A stretch of 64,000 nt of DNA. It comes from Culicoidibacter larvae. GTDB lineage: Bacteria; Bacillota_I; Bacilli_A; Culicoidibacterales; Culicoidibacteraceae. Positions 7,999 to 16,971 of this stretch are shown here, in pieces. The stretch spans positions 124,001 through 188,000 of the forward strand of contig NZ_VBWP01000005.1 in the NCBI RefSeq assembly GCF_005771635.1, read 5' to 3'. How positions within the stretch are numbered: position 1 is the stretch's first letter; every line of letters starts with the position of its first letter. The notes beneath the pieces were generated by a model. That model did no database searches. It was not told the origin of the DNA and worked only from the letters and a program-made list of their open reading frames with translations. A program made the position numbers and the translations under genes.

Positions 7999-8328
7999 TT
8001 AACTAATATCATTATCAACCAATAATTCGACATAGGAATCAAAATATTGCTCGATAAAATGAACCTGCTCTTCAATTTCTTTAACTGTATACGGTCGCTT
8101 GGCAATAACCCACTTTGTCTCGTTGTCATCACGGCGGTGGATAATCGCAATCACCTTGCCGCTGCAACGATCAATTGGTTTATCAACATCAAGAACGTAT
8201 ACATCTTGTTCCTCTCCGTCACCACCAATAATTCCTGGTACAAAACCATAATTAATTGGATAAGTCGTTCCATAACTATCAGTGTATCCCAATGCTCTGT
8301 CAATAATAACATCCACATGTCGATGCAT
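7999..8328 (-). CDS. short inorganic pyrophosphatase family protein
   Basis: A 109-residue protein related to family I soluble pyrophosphatases. It carries VIIDRALGY, the substrate-site segment YPINYGFVPG and the metal-binding GDGEEQDVYVLD, then AIIHRRDD and VIAKR. Compared with the usual 165-180 residues it lacks the N-terminal strand with the first catalytic Glu/Lys pair, as do other short diphosphatase-like proteins of Bacillota. Activity on pyrophosphate is therefore plausible but not certain. ATG at 8328 is chosen (GAGGGGTG 7 bases upstream) over a TTG at 8334. It is a single-gene unit. Confidence 0.75.
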   Translation of the reverse strand: MHRHVDVIIDRALGYTDSYGTTYPINYGFVPGIIGGDGEEQDVYVLDVDKPIDRCSGKVIAIIHRRDDNETKWVIAKRPYTVKEIEEQVHFIEQYFDSYVELLVDNDIS

Positions 8329-8467
8329 CTTCAAGCACCCCTCTCACATAAGTACTTTTTTACCAATGAAGTCAATACTCTTATGATTATGCCTACATTA
8401 TATGATGAGCAATATACGATGTCAACCAAATTTGTGAGCATTTACTCATTTCACTAATCGCGCGATT

Positions 8468-9298
8468 TTATTGTGCTTTTTTATCAATTTCCAAGAGCTG
8501 ATATTCACCCTGAACCATGTTATAAATAAACGGCAAATTATCATGTGTAGCCGCATGATTAAAGAACCTTAAAATACGTGCAATACTTAATCCAATTTGT
8601 AATTGCATCTGAAATAAACCAAAATATGATTTAGTGATACCGACATCTAAAACTTGTAACTGCTGCATTCGCAAATATTCACCATAATTATCAAAAAGCA
8701 TTTCGAATTCTAAATGGAAAGCGTGATAGTTGTTTAGTCCGCGTTTTCCAAAAATCGGACTGGTCACCCCATATATCCCGGCTCCAAAAATTATCATAAA
8801 AGGTTGCTTGCAATTGTTTGCTAAGCGATGAATTTCAAAAAAGTAATTACTATTCATCTGCATTTCCAAGACAAGTACTAAATCTGCTCCTTGACCAAAC
8901 GCGGCCTGGTAGTGTTCATGATCAAAGTGACGAATCTGAGCATACATATGATTCTCAACTAAAAACTCATTGGCAATACGATATACTTCGCTACTGGCGA
9001 TAATGTGTAAAATTGGTTTTGCTGCCGTTTCCGACGCCAGCAAAACTTTTCTGACAAGCCAATAGTCAATTCGTTCAATTAAATATGTCTCTGCTTCATT
9101 GGGAAATTCCTGATTGAGTAAGGCTAACAGTTTTTTATAATCAATTGCCCTGGTATAACCAAAAAAAGTTAACAAAAAATAATCAACCGTCTCTGCCGGC
9201 TGAATAAAGAATGTCGAAAAAGCATCACCAATTAAAATGGCAATTGTTCCGTTTTTTTGCTGTATATAATCACATTCTCTATTCAAACTTATCCGCAT
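8468..9298 (-). CDS. unknown protein, possibly E1-like/RRE partner protein of a modified-peptide pathway
   Basis: A 276-residue soluble protein of uncertain family. Its layout resembles the ocin-ThiF-like proteins (SagC N-terminal half) that bind leader peptides for YcaO cyclodehydratases: an N-terminal winged-helix-like part (about 1-90), an alpha/beta core with IHIIA-type strands and DLVLVLEMQ (about 95-165), a segment GVTSPIFGKRGLNNYHA where those proteins have a GPLF-like motif, and a C-terminal part ending NMVQGEYQLLEID. No Cys-x-x-Cys zinc pair and no nucleotide loop are seen, and no YcaO gene or precursor is in the window. ATG at 9298 has AGGTG 7 bases upstream. It has its own promoter. 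The family assignment is a tentative pattern match. Confidence 0.4.
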   Translation of the reverse strand: MRISLNRECDYIQQKNGTIAILIGDAFSTFFIQPAETVDYFLLTFFGYTRAIDYKKLLALLNQEFPNEAETYLIERIDYWLVRKVLLASETAAKPILHIIASSEVYRIANEFLVENHMYAQIRHFDHEHYQAAFGQGADLVLVLEMQMNSNYFFEIHRLANNCKQPFMIIFGAGIYGVTSPIFGKRGLNNYHAFHLEFEMLFDNYGEYLRMQQLQVLDVGITKSYFGLFQMQLQIGLSIARILRFFNHAATHDNLPFIYNMVQGEYQLLEIDKKAQ

Positions 9299-9338
9299 AA
9301 TTTAACACCTGATTTTAATTTAATTAATTGTAAACGAG

Positions 9339-9399
9339 AAATAAACGCATTTATTGTTTATTTTAAACATATAATAACATATTTATCATTTCAATGCAA
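9339..9399 (-). promoter_or_regulatory. promoter and inverted-repeat operator for the 8468-9298 gene
   Basis: Minus strand -35 TTGCAT (9394-9399), 17-base spacer, -10 TATTAT (9371-9376). Directly downstream, over the expected start, is an inverted repeat with perfect 8-base arms (AAATAAAC at 9339-9346 and GTTTATTT at 9356-9363) separated by 9 bases, a likely site for a dimeric repressor. Confidence 0.55.
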
Positions 9400-9426
9400 A
9401 AATATAATTATTATTAAATTTAATTA

Positions 9427-9456
9427 AAAAACCCATATCTTCAGATATGGGTTTTT
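9427..9456. terminator. terminator of nrdDG
   Basis: A perfect 14-bp stem (9427-9440 with 9443-9456) with a 2-base loop starts directly after the nrdG stop; both flanks are A/T runs. Confidence 0.88.
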
Positions 9457-9457
9457 C

Positions 9458-9973
9458 CTATTCAATAAAATCAATTTGTCCGTTTTTCAAATGAATAATA
9501 CGCTGGTTGCTACTGCCGCGAAACTTTAGATAAGGGTCGAATTTATCGATTTCAAAACGACCATCTACCAAAACATCTATACAAGGCAAACATGCTTTAC
9601 GCTGCTCATCTTCAAGCAATTCTTCATAGCAGTATCCGGTATAGCACCAAACTGTATGATTACTCTTGGCTTTAAATGCCTTTAAGAATCGTAATAACTC
9701 CGGCGGACAATAGAACGGATCGCCTCCAGATAAAGTAATGCCATCCAATAAAGGATTAGCATTAACTTCCTGAATGATTTCTTCCAACCATTTGTCAGTC
9801 AACAGCAAACCGCCACGAGGACTCCAGCTGCTTTGATTGTGGCAACCGGGACAAGCATGAACACATCCCGCGAAGTAAATTGAATACCGCAAACCAAAAC
9901 CATCAGCAATTGTTTCCTTATATATGTTTAAAACACGTAATTTATAATTTAAATCAGTTGGCGCCAAAACCAT
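9458..9973 (-). CDS. nrdG: anaerobic ribonucleotide reductase activating protein
   Basis: A 171-residue radical SAM activase. The 4Fe-4S cluster cysteines are Cys37, Cys41 and Cys44 (FAGCVHACPGC), followed by the SAM-binding GGDPF. NrdG reductively cleaves SAM to install the glycyl radical on NrdD under anaerobic conditions. It overlaps the 3' end of nrdD by 20 bases, so translation is coupled; the ATG at 9973 lacks a strong ribosome site of its own. Standard length for the family. Confidence 0.95.
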   Translation of the reverse strand: MVLAPTDLNYKLRVLNIYKETIADGFGLRYSIYFAGCVHACPGCHNQSSWSPRGGLLLTDKWLEEIIQEVNANPLLDGITLSGGDPFYCPPELLRFLKAFKAKSNHTVWCYTGYCYEELLEDEQRKACLPCIDVLVDGRFEIDKFDPYLKFRGSSNQRIIHLKNGQIDFIE

Positions 9974-12341
9974 GTTTTACCCGGTCATGTTCCTCAGCAC
10001 GTTTTGCCGAGTTCCAGGTTTCCAAATCTCCGGTTAAATATCCGGTAATCCGCCGCATCCGGGTAATGTCTTCACTTTCACAAACCGGACATTTTGAATA
10101 AATAACACCTTTGTATCCACATTCACGGCAAGTATCTACCGGATGGTTAATTGAACCATAGCCAATATGTTCATCATGCATCGTTTTAACAATTTTCAAA
10201 ATCGTTACAAAGTTCTTCTTCGCTTCACCATCAAGCTCAACATAAGTAATATGTCCGCCGCCGGTTAAATTATGGAATGGTGCCTCTTTTTTAATTTTAT
10301 CAAACATACTAATATGTTCCTGAACATCAACATGGAATGAGTTAACATAATAATCTCTGTCTGTCACCCCACTGATTTCACCATATTTTTGTTTATCAAT
10401 ACGAGTAAAACGGCCACTTAATCCCTCAGCAGGCGTTGCCAGCACCGAATAATTCAAGTTATATTTCTCTTTCAGCGCCGCTACGCCGTCATTCATTAGT
10501 TCAATAGCTTTATAAAGCGTATCGTAAGCAATCTGACTGCTGCCATGGCCTTCACCAAACAGAGCAACCATAGCATTGTGACCACCAATGAAGCCGATAC
10601 CTAAAGTTCCGGTATTAATCACATCACCAATCTCATCATTTGGTCCGAGGTTAATACCGCCTTTCCAAACATCATTGTTCATTAAGAACGGAAATTGTTT
10701 AGCTAAAGCACTGCGCTGATAATCATAACGCTCTTTCAATTGTTCACCAACAAAACTAACCATTTCAATTAAGCGATTGTAGAATAACTCAACTGCAAAT
10801 TCCTGAATCTCTTTCTTTGCAGCCGTCGGTAATGTCTCTTCAGCTTCCAACTTCGCATCAATTGCCAACCGCGGCAAGTTGATTGTTGTAAATGATAAGT
10901 TCCCACGACCAAATGAAGTCTTATCACCATGCAAGTTTTCGAACACCCGCGTCCGACACCCCATTGACGCCACCTCATAATAATAACGGCGCGGATCATT
11001 AGCATCCCAAGCCTCGTTCACATTAAACGGCGCATCAAGGAAGATAAAGTTCGGGAACAAACTCGTTGCTGTTGTCTCGCAAGCTTGCAACAGCAAATCA
11101 AAGTTTGGTGCCTCAAACGCAATATCGCCGCTCATAGCTGCCTTAAAATCTTTCACGGCTTTCTCGTAGTCAGCTTCAGTATATGAAATACCATCTTTTA
11201 CTTTAAAAATCTGAATCGGGAATACCGGCGTTTCGCCTCGTCCCAAACCTTCAACTGTCGCACTTAGCAATTCGCGGATAACCATCCGGCCTTCCGGACT
11301 CGTATCAGTACCATAGTTTATCGAACTAAAAACAACCTGGTTTCCACCACGCGAATGCATTGTATTCAGGTTATGAATAAAACCTTCCATCGCCTGATGG
11401 GTGTCTTTTTCAACCTTCATATAAGCATTATGCATAATCGTTTGCACTTCTTCTTCGCTTAACGGCACAATTGCTTGCAATTGGGCTGTTAACTTATGAG
11501 TTTCCTCATCACTTAAACTAATACTGCTAACTGCATCATTCACCAATGCTTTGAGTTCTTTTGAATCAACTGAAACATTTTTTAAATCAGCAATAAACTC
11601 AATATGACCAACAACATGTTTACGGAATGATTTTAAAACTCCGGGCGCCATAAAAAAATCAAAAGCCGGAATCGACTGGCCGCCATGCTGTTCATTCTGA
11701 TTTGTTTGGAAAACAATTGTCGCTAACGTTGCATAACTTTGAATTGATTGCGGTGTACGAATTGTTCCATTTTTAGTACGGAATCCGCGATTAAATAAAT
11801 CTTCCAAATCATACTGAATACAAGTTGTAGTTTTAGTTGGAAAATAATCTAAATCATGAATGTGAATATCCCCATTTTTATGCGCACGATTATATTCTTT
11901 GCCAAGTAAGTACTTGCTTGTATAATCTTTGGTTACTTCGGATGCAAAATTCATCATTTGTCCCGCCGGCGTATTGGCTGACATATTAGCATTTTCATTA
12001 TTAACATCATTTTTTTCAATTGAAACAATTCCGTCCATAATTTGTTTCATATTGGTTTTCTTATCACGTTCAACATTCCGCCATTCGCGATAAATGATAT
12101 ATTTTTTAGCAACTTCAGGTTCTTCTTTCATCAATGCTTTCTCTACTAAATCCTGAATCGCTTCAACACTTACTTCATCACCTTGGATACTTTCCGAAAC
12201 ATCGTGCGTCATTTGTAAAACAACATCATCATCATACCAAATAGAACTTGCTTTATAGGCTTTAATTATGGCGTTTTTAACTTTATCATCACAAAATTCT
12301 TCGGTTGTTCCGTCCCGTTTTAAAATCATTTTTGTTTGCAT
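9954..12341 (-). CDS. nrdD: anaerobic ribonucleoside-triphosphate reductase (class III)
   Basis: A 795-residue protein. An N-terminal ATP-cone (about 1-95) is followed by the ten-stranded barrel with CRTRVFEN and SFGRGNLSFTTINLPR, a zinc site CRECG...CPVCES near the C-terminus, and the glycyl radical loop RRITGYLTG. It reduces ribonucleoside triphosphates to deoxyribonucleotides without oxygen, with formate as the usual reductant. The ATG at 12341 is chosen because AGGTGATTGGG stands directly before it; a TTG at 12359 lies upstream of that site. Forms an operon with nrdG. Confidence 0.97.
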   Translation of the reverse strand: MQTKMILKRDGTTEEFCDDKVKNAIIKAYKASSIWYDDDVVLQMTHDVSESIQGDEVSVEAIQDLVEKALMKEEPEVAKKYIIYREWRNVERDKKTNMKQIMDGIVSIEKNDVNNENANMSANTPAGQMMNFASEVTKDYTSKYLLGKEYNRAHKNGDIHIHDLDYFPTKTTTCIQYDLEDLFNRGFRTKNGTIRTPQSIQSYATLATIVFQTNQNEQHGGQSIPAFDFFMAPGVLKSFRKHVVGHIEFIADLKNVSVDSKELKALVNDAVSSISLSDEETHKLTAQLQAIVPLSEEEVQTIMHNAYMKVEKDTHQAMEGFIHNLNTMHSRGGNQVVFSSINYGTDTSPEGRMVIRELLSATVEGLGRGETPVFPIQIFKVKDGISYTEADYEKAVKDFKAAMSGDIAFEAPNFDLLLQACETTATSLFPNFIFLDAPFNVNEAWDANDPRRYYYEVASMGCRTRVFENLHGDKTSFGRGNLSFTTINLPRLAIDAKLEAEETLPTAAKKEIQEFAVELFYNRLIEMVSFVGEQLKERYDYQRSALAKQFPFLMNNDVWKGGINLGPNDEIGDVINTGTLGIGFIGGHNAMVALFGEGHGSSQIAYDTLYKAIELMNDGVAALKEKYNLNYSVLATPAEGLSGRFTRIDKQKYGEISGVTDRDYYVNSFHVDVQEHISMFDKIKKEAPFHNLTGGGHITYVELDGEAKKNFVTILKIVKTMHDEHIGYGSINHPVDTCRECGYKGVIYSKCPVCESEDITRMRRITGYLTGDLETWNSAKRAEEHDRVKHGFGAN

Positions 12342-12376
12342 CCCAATCACCTTTCTCAAAATTATTCTTAATATTA

Positions 12377-12405
12377 ATTATACGTGCCATAGACCTTTTT
12401 TTCAA
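12377..12405 (-). promoter_or_regulatory. nrdDG promoter
   Basis: Minus strand -35 TTGAAA (12400-12405), 17-base spacer, perfect -10 TATAAT (12377-12382). The start would be near 12370, giving a 30-base leader. Confidence 0.75.
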
Positions 12406-12506
12406 CGTGAAATTTTGCATTATTATTGTGATTCAGCTACACAATATACCCTAAACGCATACCCCACAATGCTTTCTCAACATTTATGAATTTTATGAAA
12501 AAAGAA

Positions 12507-12538
12507 AATTACCGAACAAAGCAATTTGTCCGGTAATT
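12507..12538 (-). terminator. terminator of plsX-rnc
   Basis: A 14-bp stem with one mismatch (12507-12520 with 12525-12538, loop GCAA) followed on the minus strand by a T-rich tract. Confidence 0.85.
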
Positions 12539-12570
12539 AAACCTTTATTTAAATCTTATAATATTAAATT

Positions 12571-13263
12571 TTACTTCGCCAAAAGATGCAAAGCTTGCTC
12601 CGCAGCTTTCTGCTCCGCTTCCTTCTTACTTCGTCCCCGTCCTTGTCCAAAAGGAATATCATCAACATATACTTCAACAACAAATTCCTTACTGTGCGAC
12701 GGACCATCTTCAGTCAGCACCCGGTAATTGACATTGCGCTCACGATCGGCCTGAACCAATTCCTGCAACCGACTCTTAAAATCATCAAACACTTCATAAC
12801 GATGTTGTTCAACAATCGGCATAAAAATCTGATACAAAAAACTTTTAACCGGTTCAAATCCGTAGACCTTGTACAACGCCGCAATCAAGGCCTCAAAAGC
12901 ATCCGCCAAAATCGCATGGCGTTCGCGGCCACCTGATAACTCCTCACCCTTACCAAGATACAACATACTAGCAAGGTCTATTTCAGCAGCATAAAGCACC
13001 AACGACTCCTCGCGAACCAATTGCGCCCGCAATTTTGTCATCTTCCCCTCATCCATCTCTGCATGCGTCGAAAAAATATAATCAGCAACAATTAAATTCA
13101 ACACACTATCTCCCAAAAATTCAAGCCGTTCATTGCTCTCAATATTTTTAGTCGTTTCATTCACATATGATGAATGATAAAATGCTTTCTTGATCTCATT
13201 CAAATATTGATCGTCAAAACTATATTGTTTTAAAAACAATCGGATTATCTCCTCGTTTTGCAT
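12571..13263 (-). CDS. rnc: ribonuclease III
   Basis: A 230-residue double-strand-specific endonuclease for rRNA and mRNA processing. The catalytic signature NERLEFLGDSVL (44-55) and the second acidic site LADAFEALIAALY lie in the RNase III domain. The C-terminal dsRNA-binding domain ends with GRGRSKKEAEQKAAEQAL. The ATG at 13263 follows the plsX stop by one base, with AAGGGA upstream; an ATG at 13272 overlapping plsX is also possible. The plsX-rnc pair is a familiar Bacillota arrangement, but here the fabD, fabG and acpP genes that often separate them are missing. Confidence 0.96.
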   Translation of the reverse strand: MQNEEIIRLFLKQYSFDDQYLNEIKKAFYHSSYVNETTKNIESNERLEFLGDSVLNLIVADYIFSTHAEMDEGKMTKLRAQLVREESLVLYAAEIDLASMLYLGKGEELSGGRERHAILADAFEALIAALYKVYGFEPVKSFLYQIFMPIVEQHRYEVFDDFKSRLQELVQADRERNVNYRVLTEDGPSHSKEFVVEVYVDDIPFGQGRGRSKKEAEQKAAEQALHLLAK

Positions 13264-13264
13264 G

Positions 13265-14305
13265 CTATTCATTCCCTTCAATAGCCTTCTTGCTAACCGC
13301 TTGGGCTTGCACGCTATCACTGATTTTCTCGGTAATATGAGCATCAAGGAAGCTCAAACCTAAGCGCAATCCGGCAAAATAAGTAAATCCGTCAGAATTA
13401 CCATGTGCTTTAATTACCGGCACCTTGACACCAGCTAAAACCGCACCGCCAACTTCAGTATAATCCAAAGTATCACGCATATTTTTAAATGCCGATTTCA
13501 ATAAAAGACCACCGATTTTAGTCAAGAACCCAGACTTGATTTCTTGTTTCAAAACCGTGAAGATTGCTCGTTGCATACCTTCATGTGATTTCAACATAAT
13601 ATTTCCGGTAAAACCATCGGCAACAACAACATCAGCAAGACCCGCCATAATATCACGAGCCTCAATATTACCAACAAAATTAATCCCGCTAGCCGCTTTC
13701 ATCATCTGATGCGCCTGCAGATACAAATGATTACCTTTTTTCTCCTCAGTTCCAATATTCAATAAAGCCACCGTTGGTTCATCTTTCTTTAAAATAACCT
13801 TAGCAATTTCATTAGCAATAATTGCATTCTGAGTAATATTCACCGCTGTTCCGTCCGCCACGGCGCCCAAATCAGCGAAAATAACCTTCTTATTCTTATC
13901 AGTTGTTGGAAACACGGTAGTCAGACACGGCCGATCAACCCCGGCAATCCGCCCAATCATCAACGTTGCTGCTGACAAATAAGCGCCGGTATTCCCAGCT
14001 GACATAACTGCATCGGCTTCGCCGTCTTTTACGGCCTGCAATGCCCGCACCATAGAAGAATCCTTCTTCACCCGAAAAGCACTTGCTGACTCATCATAAT
14101 TAGTAATTTGCTCAGTACAATGAACAACTGCAATTCGCTCCGGATTCCCTGCTGCTTCCAGCAACGGCCGCACCTGAGCCTCATCACCATACAAAGTAAT
14201 TGTTAAATTCGAATACGTTTGAATTGCCTGAATCGCACCATCAACCTCCGGCTTCGGTGCATTATCAGTTCCCATAGCATCGATGGCTAAACGATATTTT
14301 TGCAT
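13265..14305 (-). CDS. plsX: phosphate acyltransferase PlsX
   Basis: A 346-residue enzyme making acyl-phosphate from acyl-ACP, the first step of phospholipid synthesis by the PlsX/PlsY route; a peripheral membrane protein. It starts RLAIDAMGTDNAPKPEVDGA and contains the conserved VMSAGNTGAYLSAA and VADGFTGNIMLKS. AGGAGGGC precedes ATG at 14305. rnc follows without a gap. Promoter at 14333-14361. Confidence 0.96.
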   Translation of the reverse strand: MQKYRLAIDAMGTDNAPKPEVDGAIQAIQTYSNLTITLYGDEAQVRPLLEAAGNPERIAVVHCTEQITNYDESASAFRVKKDSSMVRALQAVKDGEADAVMSAGNTGAYLSAATLMIGRIAGVDRPCLTTVFPTTDKNKKVIFADLGAVADGTAVNITQNAIIANEIAKVILKKDEPTVALLNIGTEEKKGNHLYLQAHQMMKAASGINFVGNIEARDIMAGLADVVVADGFTGNIMLKSHEGMQRAIFTVLKQEIKSGFLTKIGGLLLKSAFKNMRDTLDYTEVGGAVLAGVKVPVIKAHGNSDGFTYFAGLRLGLSFLDAHITEKISDSVQAQAVSKKAIEGNE

Positions 14306-14332
14306 AATAGCCCTCCTTGTTCATACCAATCC

Positions 14333-14361
14333 ATTATACTATATTTCCATTTTCACAACAA
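14333..14361 (-). promoter_or_regulatory. plsX-rnc promoter
   Basis: Minus strand -35 TTGTTG (14356-14361), 17-base spacer, perfect -10 TATAAT (14333-14338). Confidence 0.65.
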
Positions 14362-14365
14362 TGAA

Positions 14366-14389
14366 AAAGGCATCCAAAAAGATGCCTTT
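14366..14389 (-). terminator. recG terminator
   Basis: A perfect 9-bp stem (14366-14374 with 14381-14389, loop of six) followed by T residues on the minus strand. Confidence 0.85.
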
Positions 14390-14411
14390 CTTGTTTTAGT
14401 GAATCTACGGT

Positions 14412-16418
14412 CTAATCAACCTGCCCTTTGTTCAATAAGGACTTGCGATCTAAATACTCACGCAACCGTGCGCAATCCGCTGAGCTAAACAGCTCACGGC
14501 TGGCAATCATCTGTTGCACATCATCACGGGCAACTTCCAGAATTTTAAAGTCTTCAACAATATTAGCAACCTTAAAATCCGGTAAGCCACTCTGTTTGTG
14601 ACCAAAAAAGTCTCCTGGACCACGAGTAAATAAATCATATTCCGAAATTCGGAATCCGTCAGTTGTTTCCGCTAAAATCTGTAACCGCTCCTTCTTAGTC
14701 TTAGTTACCAGGTAACAATATGACTGATATTGCCCACGACCAACCCGCCCGCGCAATTGATGTAACTGTGCCAAGCCAAAGCGATCAGCATCATAAACAA
14801 TCATAATTGTTGCATTAGGTACGTTAACGCCAACCTCAATAACCGTTGTAGAAACAATTACATCCAACTGATGATCCTTAAAAGCATCAATAGTTTCCTG
14901 CTTCATATCGCTCTTCTGCTTCCCATGTAGTAAACCAATTCTAAATTCCGGCAACTCCGCTCGCAAATGCTCGTAAAGCTCAGTTGCATTTTGCACATCC
15001 AAATGCTCAGATTCCTCAATCAACGGACAAACCACATAGGCTTGCCGTCCCGCCTTCAACTCGCTAACCATCTGCTCAACAACAAAATCCCACTGCTCTT
15101 CCATATATAACTCAGTCTGAATCTGTTTGCGGCCGCTTGGTAACTCACGAATACTGGAAACATCCATATCACCAAACACACTAATCGCCATCGTCCGCGG
15201 AATAGGTGTTGCACTCATTGACAACACATCAACCCGCTCACCTTTCAAACGCAACACGCGCCGCTGCTCAACCCCAAACCGGTGTTGCTCATCAGTAATA
15301 ACCATACCTAGATGAGCAAAATGAATATCATCCTGAATCAAGGCATGGGTACCAATAATAATATCCAACAACCCGCTCGCAAGCTCTGCAAGCATCTGCT
15401 TGCGCTCCCGCTTCGGCGTCGAACTCGTCAACAAAGCCACCTGAAACTGACTATCAGCAAACAACTCACTAAGTCCCTCATAATGCTGTTCCGCTAAAAT
15501 CTCTGTCGGTGCCATAAACGCCCCTTGGTAACCCGCCAAAGCATTAGCATATAAACCAATAGCTCCAACCACAGTTTTCCCGCTACCAACATCACCCTGC
15601 AACAAACGGTTCATCGCCTGTGGTTGCTCTAAATCATTCAAAATCTCCGCAACCGCCTGCGCCTGACCATCAGTCAAAGTAAACGGCAACTTAGCAATGA
15701 AAGCATCCACTTGCTCGTATTCGAAAGCCTTAATATCACCGGCAGCGGCAACATTGGCATTCATATAATGCAACATCCGCATCTGCAACTGGAATAAAAA
15801 CAATTCCTCATACTTCAAATAACGCCGTGCCTGCTCAATATCTTCATAAGTTTCGGGAAAATGAATCAAACGATACGCATCCTTACGACCAATTAACCGA
15901 TACTTTTCATGTAAATACTCCGGTAAAATATTCTGAATCTCAATACTCTCAAAAACTGCGAGCATAATCTTAGCAAACCGCGCCTTAGACATACCCGGTG
16001 GCAATGGATAGTGCGCCACCAAAGTATCCACACCCTTATCACTCACCAAACGTATTTCCTGGGCCGTAATCTTCCGCTGCTTCTCATCATACTTGCCGCT
16101 CACCAACACCTCACTGCCGACTTGCAACTGCGCCGCTAAATAATTACGATTGAACACGACAACTTCAAGCACATCACCATTATGCTGTATTTGGGTTTTT
16201 AGAATTTGCTTCCCGCGCAAACGCACCGTTCTCGGGTCGCGAAAAACTGAACCGATAACGGTCACTTTTTCGCCATCAATTCTCTCAGTTTCCTCATAAT
16301 CACGATAACGGGTAGGAAAATAATTAAGCAACTCAAAACGGCTCGTTATTCCCATCTCTAATAACGTAGCTTCAACCTTGGGACCAATCCCCGGAATATA
16401 TCGTAATTGCTCACTCAT
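14412..16418 (-). CDS. recG: ATP-dependent DNA helicase RecG
   Basis: A 668-residue branch-migrating helicase of replication-fork rescue. The N-terminal wedge/OB part covers about 1-220; the SF2 motor has Walker A LLQGDVGSGKT, the DEQH box (TDEQHRFGVEQR), SMSATPIPRT and the arginine-finger motif HQLRGRVGRG. The C-terminal region (TRGPGDFFGHKQSG) is typical of RecG. Length is close to the family's 680. AGAGGT stands 7 bases before ATG at 16418. Confidence 0.97.
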   Translation of the reverse strand: MSEQLRYIPGIGPKVEATLLEMGITSRFELLNYFPTRYRDYEETERIDGEKVTVIGSVFRDPRTVRLRGKQILKTQIQHNGDVLEVVVFNRNYLAAQLQVGSEVLVSGKYDEKQRKITAQEIRLVSDKGVDTLVAHYPLPPGMSKARFAKIMLAVFESIEIQNILPEYLHEKYRLIGRKDAYRLIHFPETYEDIEQARRYLKYEELFLFQLQMRMLHYMNANVAAAGDIKAFEYEQVDAFIAKLPFTLTDGQAQAVAEILNDLEQPQAMNRLLQGDVGSGKTVVGAIGLYANALAGYQGAFMAPTEILAEQHYEGLSELFADSQFQVALLTSSTPKRERKQMLAELASGLLDIIIGTHALIQDDIHFAHLGMVITDEQHRFGVEQRRVLRLKGERVDVLSMSATPIPRTMAISVFGDMDVSSIRELPSGRKQIQTELYMEEQWDFVVEQMVSELKAGRQAYVVCPLIEESEHLDVQNATELYEHLRAELPEFRIGLLHGKQKSDMKQETIDAFKDHQLDVIVSTTVIEVGVNVPNATIMIVYDADRFGLAQLHQLRGRVGRGQYQSYCYLVTKTKKERLQILAETTDGFRISEYDLFTRGPGDFFGHKQSGLPDFKVANIVEDFKILEVARDDVQQMIASRELFSSADCARLREYLDRKSLLNKGQVD

Positions 16419-16487
16419 ATCAAGTACCTCTTTCTCCTATTATACAAAAATCACAATCACCACGCCAGACAATAATTACTAAAAAAC

Positions 16488-16518
16488 TTGACTTGCGAGT
16501 TGACTCACGTGTTACACT
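16488..16518 (+). promoter_or_regulatory. MerR-type promoter with 19-base spacer
   Basis: -35 TTGACT (16488-16493) and -10 TACACT (16513-16518) are separated by 19 bases. This long spacer, with the small palindrome GAGTTGACTC in it, is the hallmark of promoters that MerR-family activators remodel, so the adjacent regulator probably controls its own operon. Confidence 0.7.
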
Positions 16519-16548
16519 GACTATATCGCGATACCAAAGGAGTTTTAT

Positions 16549-16959
16549 ATGAAAACTTATAATACTAAAGAAGCAGCTGCTTTATTAAACATTCCTGCAC
16601 ATACCTTGCGTTATTATGACCGCATCAAACTCTTGTCACCGGGCTATTACGAACGCTCGTATCGGACATACAGTCAAAAAGAAATTCTCTTGCTGCGCTA
16701 CATCATTGTGTTACGACACATCGGTTGCAGCATTGACGAAATTCAACCAATACTGGCACTTTATTTTAAACCGATAACCCAAGAATGTATTGATCAATTA
16801 ATGAGCTTTATTACCTTGCAACAAAATCGGGTACAAAGCCAAATCGAACAGCTCAGCACAATTTCAACACTACTGACGCTTGCGAGCCAAAATATCGGAC
16901 AAGAAAATGATGCTATGGATCAACTAATAACCAAAGTCTGTGACGACATCCAATCTTAA
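16549..16959 (+). CDS. MerR family transcriptional regulator
   Basis: A 136-residue regulator. The N-terminal winged helix reads TKEAAALLNIPAHTLRYYDR with the wing Y-R-T-Y-S, as in MerR proteins; the rest (about 80-125) is a dimerisation coiled coil. No cysteine pattern for metal binding is seen, so the signal is unlikely to be a metal and may be an electrophile or aromatic compound. AAAGGAG precedes the ATG. It is followed after 12 bases by a flavodoxin-fold quinone reductase, which suggests a redox or quinone stress circuit. Confidence 0.88.
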   Translation: MKTYNTKEAAALLNIPAHTLRYYDRIKLLSPGYYERSYRTYSQKEILLLRYIIVLRHIGCSIDEIQPILALYFKPITQECIDQLMSFITLQQNRVQSQIEQLSTISTLLTLASQNIGQENDAMDQLITKVCDDIQS

Positions 16960-16971
16960 GGAGAACAAACT

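Noticed and set aside
8047-8457. 136-codon plus-strand frame opposite the pyrophosphatase-like gene
   Set aside because: Antisense to a recognisable conserved gene and extends into its promoter region; composition is that of a shadow frame.
12439-12472. Possible NrdR boxes (ACACAATATA and CCCACAATGC) upstream of nrdD
   Set aside because: Only half-sites match the consensus and the spacing of 25 bases is not the usual one; the sites lie upstream of the -35.
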